Shown here: positions 23,808 through 32,911 of the stretch, in pieces
How the letters are laid out: each line of letters opens with the position of its first letter
Position numbering within the stretch: position 1 is the stretch's first letter
Assembly (NCBI RefSeq): GCF_003144095.1
Contig: NZ_NSKH01000003.1
Location: 568,086 to 632,085 of the forward strand
DNA length: 64,000 nucleotides
Source of the DNA: Streptomyces sp. ICBB 8177
GTDB lineage: Bacteria; Actinomycetota; Actinomycetes; Streptomycetales; Streptomycetaceae
Direction of reading: 5' to 3'
The notes under the pieces: model-generated
What the model was told of the DNA's origin: nothing
Seen by the model: only the letters and a program-made list of their open reading frames with translations
The model's database searches: none
Translations under genes and position numbers: made by a program

Positions 23808-25091
23808 GTGACCGCGCCACTGAAGGTCACACGCGCACACCGCGTACTCATCGGGGTGGTCGTCGCGGGTGCGCTGGTCATCGCCGGCATCGGCTTCGCC
23901 GGTTCCTACGCTGCCGTGCGCGCGCTGGCCCTCAGGAAGGGATTCGGCGACTTCGCCTACTTCTTTCCGATCGGCATCGACGCGGGCATCTGCGTGCTGC
24001 TCGCCCTGGACCTGCTGCTGACCTGGATCCGCATGCCGTTCCCGCTGCTGCGGCAGACGGCGTGGCTGCTGACCGTCGCGACCGTGGTGTTCAACGCCGC
24101 GTCGGCCTCCGACCCGCTGGGCATGGGCATGCACGCCGTCATCCCGGTGCTGTTCGTCGTCACCGTCGAGGCCGCGCGCCACGCGGTCGGGCGGATCGCC
24201 GACATCACCGCCGACAAGCACATGGAAGGCGTGCGCCTCACCCGCTGGCTGCTGGCGCCGGTCCCGACGTTCCTGCTGTGGCGGCGGATGAAGCTGTGGG
24301 AGCTGCGCTCGTACGACCAGGTCATCAAGCTGGAGCAGGAGCGGCTCGTGTACCAGGCGCGGCTGCGGTCGCGCTTCGGGCGCGCCTGGCGGCGCAAGGC
24401 ACCGGTCGAGTCCCTGATGCCGCTGCGCCTCGCGCGCTACGGCGTACCGCTCGCGGAGACCGCGCCCGCCGGGCTCTCGGCGGCGGGGATCGAACCGCAG
24501 CTGCTGCCCGAGCTGCCGGCGCGGCCCACGACACCGCAGGCGCAGGCCCGGCCCGCCCGGCCGATCGACCACGACCGGCCCGTCGAGCCCGCCCAGTACG
24601 ACGAGCCGGTCGCGCCCGCCGAGGAAGGGCCGAGCCAGTGGTTCGCCACGCCTCAGCACGTGGAGTACACCGGCGACTACGACCCGCACTACGAACCGCC
24701 CGCGTACGACGTACCCGTACAGGAGCCGCAGCCGCAGGAGATCCCGGTCCCCGAACCCCGCGCGGCGGAACCCGTGCCGGACCCGGCCGAGGTCCAGGCC
24801 GAGGACCGACCCCCCGCCTCCGCCCCCGAGCCCCCGCTCCAGGTGCCCAACGGGGCGGGCGGCGTACGGCCGTTGGGCAAGGGCGCTCAGGAGGCGGGGT
24901 CCTCGGAGGAGGAGCTGTACCAGGTGTTCCGGCGCTCGATAGCGGGCGAGGGCATGCCGACGCCCGGCGCGTTCGCCGCCAACGTCGAGGCCGAGTACGG
25001 GCTGCGCCTGAAGTCCCGCGAAGTGAACCACTACATGGACCAGTTCACGGCCCGTCTCAACAACGAGCTGATGGAGGACCACATCGCGTGA
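23808..25091 (+). CDS. DUF2637 membrane protein with C-terminal helical domain
   Basis: A 427-residue protein. The N-terminal third has about four hydrophobic spans (residues 13-35, 45-68, 80-100, 108-125) and matches DUF2637, a family common on actinomycete plasmids near spread (spd) and transfer genes and also found on chromosomes. A basic segment follows, then a long disordered stretch rich in Pro/Glu/Ala (about 230-345). The last 65 residues (GMPTPGAFAANVEAEYGLRLKSREVNHYMDQF broken here) form a compact helical domain like those of plasmid replication/transfer regulators. Start GTG at 23808 after AGGGAGGGG. No other plasmid-type gene is close. Function unknown. Confidence 0.75.
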   Translation: MTAPLKVTRAHRVLIGVVVAGALVIAGIGFAGSYAAVRALALRKGFGDFAYFFPIGIDAGICVLLALDLLLTWIRMPFPLLRQTAWLLTVATVVFNAASASDPLGMGMHAVIPVLFVVTVEAARHAVGRIADITADKHMEGVRLTRWLLAPVPTFLLWRRMKLWELRSYDQVIKLEQERLVYQARLRSRFGRAWRRKAPVESLMPLRLARYGVPLAETAPAGLSAAGIEPQLLPELPARPTTPQAQARPARPIDHDRPVEPAQYDEPVAPAEEGPSQWFATPQHVEYTGDYDPHYEPPAYDVPVQEPQPQEIPVPEPRAAEPVPDPAEVQAEDRPPASAPEPPLQVPNGAGGVRPLGKGAQEAGSSEEELYQVFRRSIAGEGMPTPGAFAANVEAEYGLRLKSREVNHYMDQFTARLNNELMEDHIA

Positions 25092-25095
25092 GGCG

Positions 25096-25143
25096 CGCCG
25101 GGGGCGCCGGACCGCTCACGTGAACGGTCCCGCGCCCCCGGCG
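25096..25143. terminator. Bidirectional hairpin terminator
   Basis: CGCCGGGGGCGC (25096-25107) pairs perfectly with 25132-25143. An inner GACCG/CGGTC pair extends the stem after a two-base mismatch. It lies between the convergent DUF2637 and lysS genes. Confidence 0.8.
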
Positions 25144-25168
25144 GCGGGCTTCCGGACGGCTCCGCGAC

Positions 25169-26836
25169 TCAGCCGGCCGCCAGCAGCTCGCGCACCCGCT
25201 GCTCGCCGACCGCCAGCAGCAGCGTGGGCAGCCGGGGGCCGGTGTCCCGGCCGACCAGCAGCTGGTAGAGCAGGGCGAAGAACGAGCGCTGCGCCGCCTT
25301 CAGTTCGGGCGTCGGCTTGGCGTCGGCGTCCAGACCCGCCTGGAGCTTCGGCACCGCGTAGACCAGCGTGGTCAGGCCGTCGAGCGACCAGTGGTCGGAC
25401 AGCCCGTCCAGCAGCAGGCGCAGCGCCTCGCGGTCGGAGTCGCCGAGCGAGTCCAGCGTCTCCTTGTCGGGCTCGGTGCGCACCCGGGTGCGCTGCTCGT
25501 CCTCGACGTGGGTGTTGACCCAGGTCTCCGCCTTGTCCAGGCGCGGGCGGGTCTCGTCCAGCGACGCGATCGGGTCCTCGATGGTGAAGTCCCGCAGGAT
25601 GCGCAGCGTCTGCTCGTCGTCCCCGGTGGTGATGTCCACGACCGAGGCGAGCGTGCGGAACGGCAGCTTGCGCGGGGTGACCGGCAGCTCGCCGAGCGCG
25701 GTGCGGGCGGCGCGGCCGTGGACGGCGGCGTCGACCGGGGCGGCCGAGCCGTCGGCGATCTTCCGCTCCAGCGCGTCCCACTCGTCGTAGGTGCGGCTGA
25801 TCTCCTGGTCGAAGGAGATGTTGAACGCCTGCTTCGGCTGGCGGCGCGCGTACAGCCAGCGCAGCAGCTGCGGTTCCATGATCCGCAGCGCGTCCTCGGC
25901 GGTCGGCACACCGCCCTTGGAGCTGCTCATCTTGGCCATGCCGCTGATGCCGACGAAGGAGTACGGCAGGTAGACCGGCGGCAGCCCGCCGAAGATCTCC
26001 CGGACCAGCTGCCCGCCCACGGTGAACGACGACCCCGGCGAGGAGTGGTCCACGCCGCCGGACTCGAAGGTCACGCCCTCGTACGCCCAGCGCATCGGCC
26101 AGTCGACCTTCCACACCAGCTTGCCGCTGTTGTGCTCCGACAGCCGCACGGTCTCGGTGTGGCCGCACTCGCACACGTAGGTCAGCTCGGTGGTCGCGTC
26201 GTCGTACGCGGTGACCCTGGTCAGGTCGCGGGTGCACACGCCGCAGTACGGCTTGTACGGGTAGTAGGCGCTGCCCGCGCCACCCTCGTCGTCCTCGGCC
26301 GCGCCCTCGCCCGCCTCGGCGGCCTTCGCCTTCTTGGTGCGGTAGCGGCCGAGCACCTCGTCGATGCGGTGCCGCTCGCGCATCGCCAGCAGGATCTGCT
26401 CGCGGTAGGCGCCCGAGGTGTACTGCTCGGTCTGGCTGATCTCGCGGACCTCGACGCCGAGCGCGGCCAGCGCGGCCCGGAACGGCGCCTTGAAGTGGTC
26501 CGACCAGCTGGCGTACGCGCCCGACGGGTCGGGCACCGAGGTCAGCGGGCGGCCGATGTGCTCGGCGAACTCGGCGGGCTGCCCGGCCGGCACCTTGCGC
26601 AGCCGGTCGTAGTCGTCCCACGACAGGATGTGCTCGCAGTCGACGCCGCGGCTCTTGATCTCGTCGGCGATCAGGTGCGGGACCATGATCTCGCGCAGGT
26701 TGCCGAGGTGGATCGGGCCCGAGGGGCTGATCCCGGAAGCGCAGACGATTTTCGCGCCCGGAGCCCGCCGCTCGGCTTCCGCGATGACGTCGTCCGCGGC
26801 ACGGGCGACCCAGTCGGCTTCGGTGCTCTTGGCCAC
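25169..26836 (-). CDS. lysS: Class I (archaeal-type) lysyl-tRNA synthetase
   Basis: A 555-residue synthetase charging tRNA-Lys, of the class I LysK type rather than the usual bacterial class II enzyme. The HIGH-like motif is PIHLGN near residue 43 and the KMSKS-like motif is KMSSSKGG near 295. Cysteine pairs (CGVC, CECGHTE) between them form the zinc site typical of this group. An acidic insert (EAGEGAAEDDEGG) near 175-190 is not family-typical. GTG at 26836 follows AAGGACA. Class I LysRS occurs in archaea and scattered bacteria, including streptomycetes. It diverges from argS. Confidence 0.94.
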   Translation of the reverse strand: MAKSTEADWVARAADDVIAEAERRAPGAKIVCASGISPSGPIHLGNLREIMVPHLIADEIKSRGVDCEHILSWDDYDRLRKVPAGQPAEFAEHIGRPLTSVPDPSGAYASWSDHFKAPFRAALAALGVEVREISQTEQYTSGAYREQILLAMRERHRIDEVLGRYRTKKAKAAEAGEGAAEDDEGGAGSAYYPYKPYCGVCTRDLTRVTAYDDATTELTYVCECGHTETVRLSEHNSGKLVWKVDWPMRWAYEGVTFESGGVDHSSPGSSFTVGGQLVREIFGGLPPVYLPYSFVGISGMAKMSSSKGGVPTAEDALRIMEPQLLRWLYARRQPKQAFNISFDQEISRTYDEWDALERKIADGSAAPVDAAVHGRAARTALGELPVTPRKLPFRTLASVVDITTGDDEQTLRILRDFTIEDPIASLDETRPRLDKAETWVNTHVEDEQRTRVRTEPDKETLDSLGDSDREALRLLLDGLSDHWSLDGLTTLVYAVPKLQAGLDADAKPTPELKAAQRSFFALLYQLLVGRDTGPRLPTLLLAVGEQRVRELLAAG

Positions 26837-27046
26837 TGTCCTTGCTTCCTTCCGCTCACGGCATACCACCGCTCATTCTCCCACCCCTAGGAGTCGCTCC
26901 GGTGCCACGCGGTTGCCTGGGCCCGGCGGGTATCGCTCCGCGGGGCCGCGGCACCGGTGCCGCTTGACAAACGATTAGGCACCACCGCTTCCCATGGGAT
27001 ACTCGGCCCGTACCCCTTTCCCTTTGACAGGAACGGCACACAGCCC

Positions 27047-28798
27047 ATGGCTTCGGTCCCCGCCCTCTCCGCCTCGATCCAGCAGCGCGTATCGGCCGCC
27101 CTCGCGGCAGCCGTGCCGTCGGCCGCCGATGCCGACCCGCTGCTGCGACGAAGCGACCGGGCGGACTTCCAGGCCAACGGAGTGCTGGGCCTGGCCAAGC
27201 GGAACAAGGCGAACCCGCGCGAGCTGGCCGCCGAGGTCGCCGCGCACCTGCCCAAGGACGACGTGCTGGCGGACGTCGAGGTCTCCGGCCCCGGCTTCCT
27301 CAACCTGACCGTCTCCGACGCCGCGATCCTGCGCAATCTCGCCGCGCGCGCCGAGGACGACCGGCTCGGCGTGCCGGCCGCCGCCGAACCGCGCCGGATG
27401 ATCATCGAGTACTCCCAGCCCAACGTGGCCAAGGAGATGCACGTCGGCCACCTGCGCTCGACGGTGATCGGCGACGCGCTGGTGCGGATCATGGAGTTCC
27501 GGGGCGAGACGGTGATCCGGCGCAACCACGTCGGCGACTGGGGCACCCAGTTCGGCATGCTCGTGCAGTACCTGATCGAGCACCCGCACGAGCTGGACCA
27601 CGACGGCGGGGAGACCGGCGGCGCCGCGATGTCCCGGCTCGACCGGCTCTACAAGGCGTCCCGGGCGCTGTTCGACTCCGACGCGGAGTTCAAGGAGCGC
27701 GCGCGGCGCCGGGTGGTGGACCTCCAGGCCGGGGACCCGCGGACCACCGAGCTGTGGCAGAAGATCGTCGACGAGTCGAAGATCTACTTCAACGCGGTCT
27801 ACGACCGGCTGGACGTGCTGCTCACCGACGACGACCTGGTCGGCGAGAGCGCGTACAACGACGATCTGCCGGTGCTGGCCAAGGAGTTGGAGGACTCCGG
27901 TGTCGCGGTGCGCTCCAACGGCGCGTTGTGCGTGTTCTTCGACGACGTCCTGGGGCCGGACGGGCAGCCGGTGCCGCTGATCGTGCGGAAGGCGGACGGC
28001 GGTTTCGGCTACGCGGCCACCGACCTGGCGGCGATCCGCAACCGGGTCGGCGTGCTGAAGGCCGACACCCTGCTGTACCTGGTGGACTCACGCCAGGCGC
28101 TGCACTTCAAGATGGTCTTCGAGACCGCGCGCCGGGCGGGCTGGCTGCCCGAGGGCGCCGCGCACCACCTGCCGTTCGGCACGGTGCTGGGCAAGGACGG
28201 CAAGCCGTTCAAGACCCGCTCCGGCGAGACGGTCCGGCTGATGGACCTGCTGGACGAGGCGGTGGACCGGGCGCGGGCGGTCGTGGAGGAGAAGAGCGCG
28301 GGCCTGGGCGCCGACGAGGTCGGCGAGCGGTCGGTGCAGGTCGGCATCGGCGCGGTCAAGTACGCGGACCTGTCGACGTCGCGCGCCCGCGACTACGTCT
28401 TCGACCTCGACCGCATGGTCTCGCTCAACGGCGACACCAGCGTCTACCTCCAGTACGCCTACGCGCGCATCCGCTCCATCCTGCGCCGGGCGCAGGAGCG
28501 CACGCCGAAGGCCCACCCGCAGCTCGAACTCGCCCCGGCGGAGCGCGCGTTGGGCCTGCACCTGGACGAGCTGGCGGCCACGCTCGACGGCGTCGCGGAG
28601 ACCTACGAGCCGCACAAGCTGGCGTCGTACCTGTACGGGCTGGCCTCGGCCTACACGACGTTCTACGACCAGTGCCCGGTGCTGAAGGCGCCGACGCCCG
28701 AGATGGTGGAGAACCGGCTGTTCCTGTGCGACCTCACCGCGCGGACGCTGAGCCGGGGCATGGGCCTGCTGGGCATCAGGACGCCGGAACAGCTGTGA
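27047..28798 (+). CDS. argS: Arginyl-tRNA synthetase
   Basis: A class I synthetase of 583 residues. The N-terminal additional domain (about 1-110) recognises tRNA. The HIGH motif is [16 protein letters not shown] near residue 130. Further ArgRS signatures are [10 protein letters not shown] and [17 protein letters not shown] near 390. The C-terminal anticodon-binding helical domain ends [16 protein letters not shown] at 27047; ACAGGAAC upstream is a weak, slightly distant ribosome site. It diverges from lysS over about 210 bases and ends before a very strong hairpin. The lysS-argS pair is a stable streptomycete neighbourhood. Confidence 0.97.
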   Translation: MASVPALSASIQQRVSAALAAAVPSAADADPLLRRSDRADFQANGVLGLAKRNKANPRELAAEVAAHLPKDDVLADVEVSGPGFLNLTVSDAAILRNLAARAEDDRLGVPAAAEPRRMIIEYSQPNVAKEMHVGHLRSTVIGDALVRIMEFRGETVIRRNHVGDWGTQFGMLVQYLIEHPHELDHDGGETGGAAMSRLDRLYKASRALFDSDAEFKERARRRVVDLQAGDPRTTELWQKIVDESKIYFNAVYDRLDVLLTDDDLVGESAYNDDLPVLAKELEDSGVAVRSNGALCVFFDDVLGPDGQPVPLIVRKADGGFGYAATDLAAIRNRVGVLKADTLLYLVDSRQALHFKMVFETARRAGWLPEGAAHHLPFGTVLGKDGKPFKTRSGETVRLMDLLDEAVDRARAVVEEKSAGLGADEVGERSVQVGIGAVKYADLSTSRARDYVFDLDRMVSLNGDTSVYLQYAYARIRSILRRAQERTPKAHPQLELAPAERALGLHLDELAATLDGVAETYEPHKLASYLYGLASAYTTFYDQCPVLKAPTPEMVENRLFLCDLTARTLSRGMGLLGIRTPEQL

Positions 28799-28825
28799 CC
28801 GGCGCACGGTAGGCGCGGTCTTCCA

Positions 28826-28875
28826 GGGCCGCCCGCGGGGGGTGGACGCGTCAGTCCACCCCCCGCGGGCGGCCC
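28826..28875. terminator. Very strong bidirectional terminator
   Basis: A perfect 22-bp stem (28826-28847 with 28854-28875, nearly all G/C) closing a six-base loop, followed by TTCCTCT. It stands between argS and the convergent TetR gene. Confidence 0.9.
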
Positions 28876-28910
28876 TTCCTCTGTGTCCGGGTGCGCGGCG
28901 GCCCCGGTGC

Positions 28911-29561
28911 TCAGGTCCCGCCGGCCCTGCCCGGGCGCGCCGTCTCCCAGCCCCGTTCCAGCAGCGCGAACACCCGCCGCACCGCCTCCTGCGGGTCGGG
29001 CTGCCGCCGGGCGAGGAAGGACGACTCCAGGGTGAAGCGGGCGAGCGCCGCGCAGACCACGTCGTCCGGCGGCGCGCCCTCCTCCTCGGCGATGGCCCGG
29101 GCGAGCGCGGCCTCGTGGCGCAGCCACATGCGGTGGCGGTAGTCGATCAGCGCGGGCGTGCTCTCCACCATGCGCGAGAACGCGGCGAACTCCTCGTCGT
29201 CCTCCGCCGACGGCCACTCGGGCCCGTTCAGGAGGCGGTCGCGCAGCGCCTCGGGGACGGACTGCCCGGCGGGGCGGTCGCGCACGGCCGCGACGAGAGA
29301 GGCCTCGATGTCGTCGTCGAGGTCGAAGACGAGCGCTTCCTTGCAGGGGAAGTGCTTGAACAGCGTCGTCACCGACACGTCGGCGGCGTCGGCGACCTCC
29401 TTGACGCCGACCTGGTCGTAACCGCGTTCGAGGAAGAGCCGCAGGGCCGCGTCGGCCAGCGCCTGGCGGGTCCGGGCCTTCTTGCGCTCCCGGCGGCCGA
29501 CCGGAGGGACGCCCGCCCGGGGGCCGGCGGCCGGGGGGTCCTGGTTCACGTCGACGTTCAC
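28911..29561 (-). CDS. TetR-family repressor, divergent from the TetX-like gene
   Basis: A 216-residue one-component regulator. The N-terminal helix-turn-helix (about residues 25-75: RQALADAALRLFLERG, GVKEVADAADVSVTTLFKHFP) is typical TetR, and the remainder is a helical ligand domain. GTG at 29561. It shares a 130-base divergent promoter region with the flavin monooxygenase at 29694, the usual layout when such a repressor controls the neighbouring resistance or catabolic enzyme. The inducer is unknown. I do not find the GAAC-NNN-GTTC operators of the 34-37 kb monooxygenases in this gap. Confidence 0.9.
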   Translation of the reverse strand: MNVDVNQDPPAAGPRAGVPPVGRRERKKARTRQALADAALRLFLERGYDQVGVKEVADAADVSVTTLFKHFPCKEALVFDLDDDIEASLVAAVRDRPAGQSVPEALRDRLLNGPEWPSAEDDEEFAAFSRMVESTPALIDYRHRMWLRHEAALARAIAEEEGAPPDDVVCAALARFTLESSFLARRQPDPQEAVRRVFALLERGWETARPGRAGGT

Positions 29562-29693
29562 CGGATCAGGGTACCTCCCTCTAGGTTGTCTCGCTGCGAA
29601 AGTTTATCCGTTGCACTTTTTTAGTCGCTGTGCTTTCGTGGAGGAGCCCGGCCGGTCCCCTCGACTCCCGGCCTCCAGAGAAAGGGCAGCCTC

Positions 29694-30806
29694 ATGACGA
29701 ATCCCGCCCGCTCCCCCCGTATCGCCGTCTCCGGTGCCGGCCCCGGCGGCCTGACCTGCGCCCGCGTGCTCCAGCTGCACGGGTTCGACGTCACCGTGCT
29801 CGAACTCGACGCCTCCCCCGACGCCCGGCCGCAGGGCGGCACGCTCGACCTGCACGAAGGGGACGGCCAAGTGGCCCTGAAGGCGGCCGGGTTGCTCGAC
29901 CGGTTCCTCGAACTGGCGCGGCCCGAGGGCCAGGAATGGCGGACGCTCGACGCGTACAGCGCGCGGCGGCTGGACGTCCGGGTGCCTGCCGAGGGCGCGA
30001 CCGAGCGGCCCGAGATCGACCGGGGCACGCTGCGCGCGATGCTGCTGGAGTCGCTGGCGCCGGGCACGGTGTGCTGGGGCAAGGGCGTGGCGTCGGCGCA
30101 GCCGCTGGACGGCGCGGGCTGCCGGGTCGCGTTCCGGGACGGCTCTAGCGAGGAGTTCGACCTGGTCGTCGGCGCGGACGGCGCCTGGTCGCGGGTGCGC
30201 GCGGCGGTCTCGGAAGCGGTGCCCGCGTACACCGGGGTGACCTTCGTCAGCACCGGCTTCGAGGACGCGGACGTCCGCCACCGGGCGCTGGCGGAGCTGG
30301 TCGGCCCGGGCACGATGATGGCGCGGGCGGACGGCAAGGGCCTGTGCGTGCAGCGCAACAGCGGCGGCTACCTTGACTGCGCGGCGATGCTGCGCGTGCC
30401 CGAGCAGTGGCGGCGCGACGGGTTCGAGGACCAGGAGGGGGTGCGCGCGGAGCTGCTGGAGCTGTACGGCGACTGGCACGAGGACCTGCGCCACGTGTTG
30501 CGCGCCGGCGAACGCCCGCTGCTGCGGCGGCCGTTGTACGCCCTGCCGGTGCCGCACGAGTGGCGGCACGTCCCCGGCGTGACGCTGCTGGGCGACGCGG
30601 CGCACCTGATGCCGCCGCTGGGCGTCGGCGCGAACCTCGCCATGCTGGACGGGGCGGAACTGGCGCTGGCCGTCGCCACCGCCGCCACGGTCGACGAAGG
30701 CGTCCGCGCCTACGAGTCCGTCATGCTCCCGCGCTCCGCGAAGTACGCGAGGGACTGCGAGGAGGGCCTGAAGACCTTCCTGCCGGAGGCCGAAGCGATC
30801 GCCTGA
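29694..30806 (+). CDS. TetX-like FAD-dependent monooxygenase
   Basis: A 370-residue group A flavoprotein monooxygenase. The FAD-binding GAGPGGL is at residues 15-21, the DG motif region VVGADGAWSRVR near 160, and GDAAHLMPPLGVGANLAMLDG near 300. The segment RPQGGTLDLHEGDGQVALKAAGL near residue 50 closely follows the pattern of TetX, the tetracycline-inactivating hydroxylase ([21 protein letters not shown] as I recall it). Together with the divergent TetR gene this suggests a drug- or aromatic-compound-modifying enzyme. Many TetX relatives do not act on tetracycline, so the substrate is open. ATG at 29694 after GAAAGGG. Confidence 0.82.
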   Translation: MTNPARSPRIAVSGAGPGGLTCARVLQLHGFDVTVLELDASPDARPQGGTLDLHEGDGQVALKAAGLLDRFLELARPEGQEWRTLDAYSARRLDVRVPAEGATERPEIDRGTLRAMLLESLAPGTVCWGKGVASAQPLDGAGCRVAFRDGSSEEFDLVVGADGAWSRVRAAVSEAVPAYTGVTFVSTGFEDADVRHRALAELVGPGTMMARADGKGLCVQRNSGGYLDCAAMLRVPEQWRRDGFEDQEGVRAELLELYGDWHEDLRHVLRAGERPLLRRPLYALPVPHEWRHVPGVTLLGDAAHLMPPLGVGANLAMLDGAELALAVATAATVDEGVRAYESVMLPRSAKYARDCEEGLKTFLPEAEAIA

Positions 30807-30849
30807 GGCCGCTCCCGGTCACGGCGCCCTTTGCCTCACGCGCGGTCGC

Positions 30850-31154
30850 TCAGCCTCGCAGCAGCCCCCTCGCCAGGGCCTCCGTGACCGCCGCCGTGCC
30901 GCTGGAGACGCCCAGCTCGCCGTAGGCGCGCAGCAGGTGGGTCTTGACCGTCGCCTCGCTGATGAACAACCGTCTGCCGATCTCGGCGTTCGTCGCGCCC
31001 TTGGACGCGAGCGTGAGGACCTGGGTCTCCCGGGCGGACAGCGGGGGGCCCGCGGGGTGCGCAGGTGGGTGACCAGGCGGCCCGCCACCGTCGGGGACAG
31101 GACCGTCTCGCCGCGGGCCGCCGCCCGGACCGCGTCGGCCAGTAACCGCCCGGC
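30850..31154 (-). pseudogene. Broken NarL/LuxR-type response regulator remnant
   Basis: Two frames together give the C-terminal part of a NarL-family response regulator. 31154-31053 reads GRLLADAVRAAARGETVLSP and the end of the receiver linker (TVAGRLVTHLRTP). Then, after a one-step frame change near 31052 in a C-rich run, 31050-30850 reads the LuxR helix-turn-helix (PLSARETQVLTLASKGATNA, ISEATVKTHLLRAYGELGV). The receiver domain with its phospho-aspartate is absent; the preceding bases belong to the end of the monooxygenase gene at 31190. So the gene has lost its N-terminus and is frameshifted. No histidine kinase gene is nearby. Confidence 0.8.
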
Positions 31155-31189
31155 CACACCCGTTGTCCACCGAACGGTGGACAACGGGG

Positions 31190-32791
31190 TCAGGGCGCGG
31201 CCGAGTCCGGCGCGGGCGCGCCGAACCACCGGGCGAGCGCGTCGCGCAGCGCGGGCACGGCGGCCGACGCCGGTTCGCCGAGGGCGGCGGCCCAGGCGAC
31301 GTGGGCGTCCGGGCGGATCAACAGGGCGTCGGCAGGCGGTTGTCCGGTGGTGGCGGACACGACGTCCACGCGATCGCGCCAGCCGTACGCGGCCTCGCGC
31401 AGGTCGTCGCCCTCGCCGAGCAGAAGCAGCACCGGCCGCGCGGTGTGCAGGAGCCGGGCGACGCTCGTCGTGCCCTCACCGGTGGTCAGGCTCAGATCGG
31501 GCGCGAAGTCACCGGACAACGCGTGCCCGTTGGGGTTCGGCAGCCGGTAGCGGACGTCCGTGCCCGCGACGAGGGCCGCGATCCTGCGCAACGCCCCCTC
31601 GTCCGCGCACAGTTCCCGGAACACCTCGCGCAGCGCGTCACCCGCCGCGTCGTGTGAGCGCCGCAACGCCACCTGCGCCTGGGTCTGGAGCATCGTCCGC
31701 TCTCCGGCGAAGCGGCGTTCGTCGTGGTACGTCTCCAGCAGCACGTCGGGCACGCGGCCGTGGACGACGGCGGCCAGCTTCCAGCCGAGGTTGACCGCGT
31801 CGAGCATCCCCACGTTGAGGCCGATGCCGGTGGCCGGGAACTGGTGGGCCGCGTCGCCCGCCAGCAGAACCCGCCCCTCGCGGTAGCGCTCGGCCAGCCG
31901 GGCCTGGAACCGGTAGCGCGACAGCCGCGTCGCGCCGTCGAACGGCAGGTCCGCGCCGAGCACCCGGCGGATGCTCGCCCGCAGTTCGTCCAGCGTCATG
32001 GGCACGTCGCCCTCGTCCGTCACCGACTCGTCCTCGGTGGTCTGCACGAGCAGGTCACCCCCGCTCAGCGCGCCGAACGCGAACACCCCGCGATCCGTGC
32101 GCGTGAAGCCCGCCCGGAGCCGGCCGAGGCCGGGCACGTCGAGGCCGCCGTCGTCCCGCAGCGTCAGCGCGTCGGGCACGGGGACCTGCGCGAGCCGGTT
32201 GACCTCCGGGTACGCCGTGCCGGGGAAGGCGATGCCGGCCGCCTCGCGGACCCGGCTCCAGCCGCCGTCGCATCCCACGAGGTAGCGCGCGGTGATCGCG
32301 TCCGTGCCGTCGGGGCCGCTGACGTGCGCGGTCACCGCGGTCTCGTCCTGGGTCAGCCCGGTCACCGTCCGGCCTCGCAGCACCCGCGCGCCGAGGTCGC
32401 GCGCGCGTGCGTCGAGCAGGCGTTCAAGCCGTGGCTGGGGGAGGTGGAGCGCCTGGAGCGGGGAGTCGGGCAGGCGGCCGAGGTCCAGCTGCATGCCGCC
32501 GAACGGGATCGAGGGACTCGGCACGAGGCCGCGCCCGCCCTCGCTGAACCCGTCCAGCAGCCCCCGGTAGCGGAGGAGTTGGACGATCCGCCCGTTCATG
32601 CCGCTCGCCCTCGGCGTGTCCCCGGGGCCCTCCCTCCGGTCGAGGACGAGCACGTTCGCGCCGGCGAGCCGAAGTTCGGCGGCGAGCATCAGCCCCGTCG
32701 GCCCCGCGCCGACCACGATGACGTCGGCGTTGGTGACGGCGGCGTTCCCGCCCGGCTCGCGCTCGGGTCGTCCTTCAGCGGCGGCGTGCAA
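31190..32791 (-). CDS. FAD-dependent aromatic monooxygenase (PgaE/Rox-like)
   Basis: A group A flavoprotein hydroxylase of about 533 residues. The FAD motif VIVVGAGPTGLMLAAELRLAG is near residue 25, the DG motif (LVGCDGGWSRVREAAGI) near 200, and GDAAHQFPATGIGLNVGMLDAVNLGWKL near 315. The C-terminal thioredoxin-like domain (about 420-533) is typical of aromatic polyketide and rifampicin monooxygenases. The start is uncertain: the valine before TNADV is GTC, not GTG. I chose TTG at 32791, which has GGGAG six bases upstream; TTG at 32863 is the alternative. Substrate unknown. A dead regulator lies downstream. Confidence 0.82.
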   Translation of the reverse strand: MHAAAEGRPEREPGGNAAVTNADVIVVGAGPTGLMLAAELRLAGANVLVLDRREGPGDTPRASGMNGRIVQLLRYRGLLDGFSEGGRGLVPSPSIPFGGMQLDLGRLPDSPLQALHLPQPRLERLLDARARDLGARVLRGRTVTGLTQDETAVTAHVSGPDGTDAITARYLVGCDGGWSRVREAAGIAFPGTAYPEVNRLAQVPVPDALTLRDDGGLDVPGLGRLRAGFTRTDRGVFAFGALSGGDLLVQTTEDESVTDEGDVPMTLDELRASIRRVLGADLPFDGATRLSRYRFQARLAERYREGRVLLAGDAAHQFPATGIGLNVGMLDAVNLGWKLAAVVHGRVPDVLLETYHDERRFAGERTMLQTQAQVALRRSHDAAGDALREVFRELCADEGALRRIAALVAGTDVRYRLPNPNGHALSGDFAPDLSLTTGEGTTSVARLLHTARPVLLLLGEGDDLREAAYGWRDRVDVVSATTGQPPADALLIRPDAHVAWAAALGEPASAAVPALRDALARWFGAPAPDSAAP

Positions 32792-32911
32792 TGCGTACTC
32801 CCGTTTGCGCAGGTCATAGGCGTCGGTCAGCGATTGTGCGGCACGACGGGGGCCTTGCCGCAAGGCCCCCTGTGCGCTATACGTTGAAGTGGCGGAACAG
32901 GCCCCGCCTTG

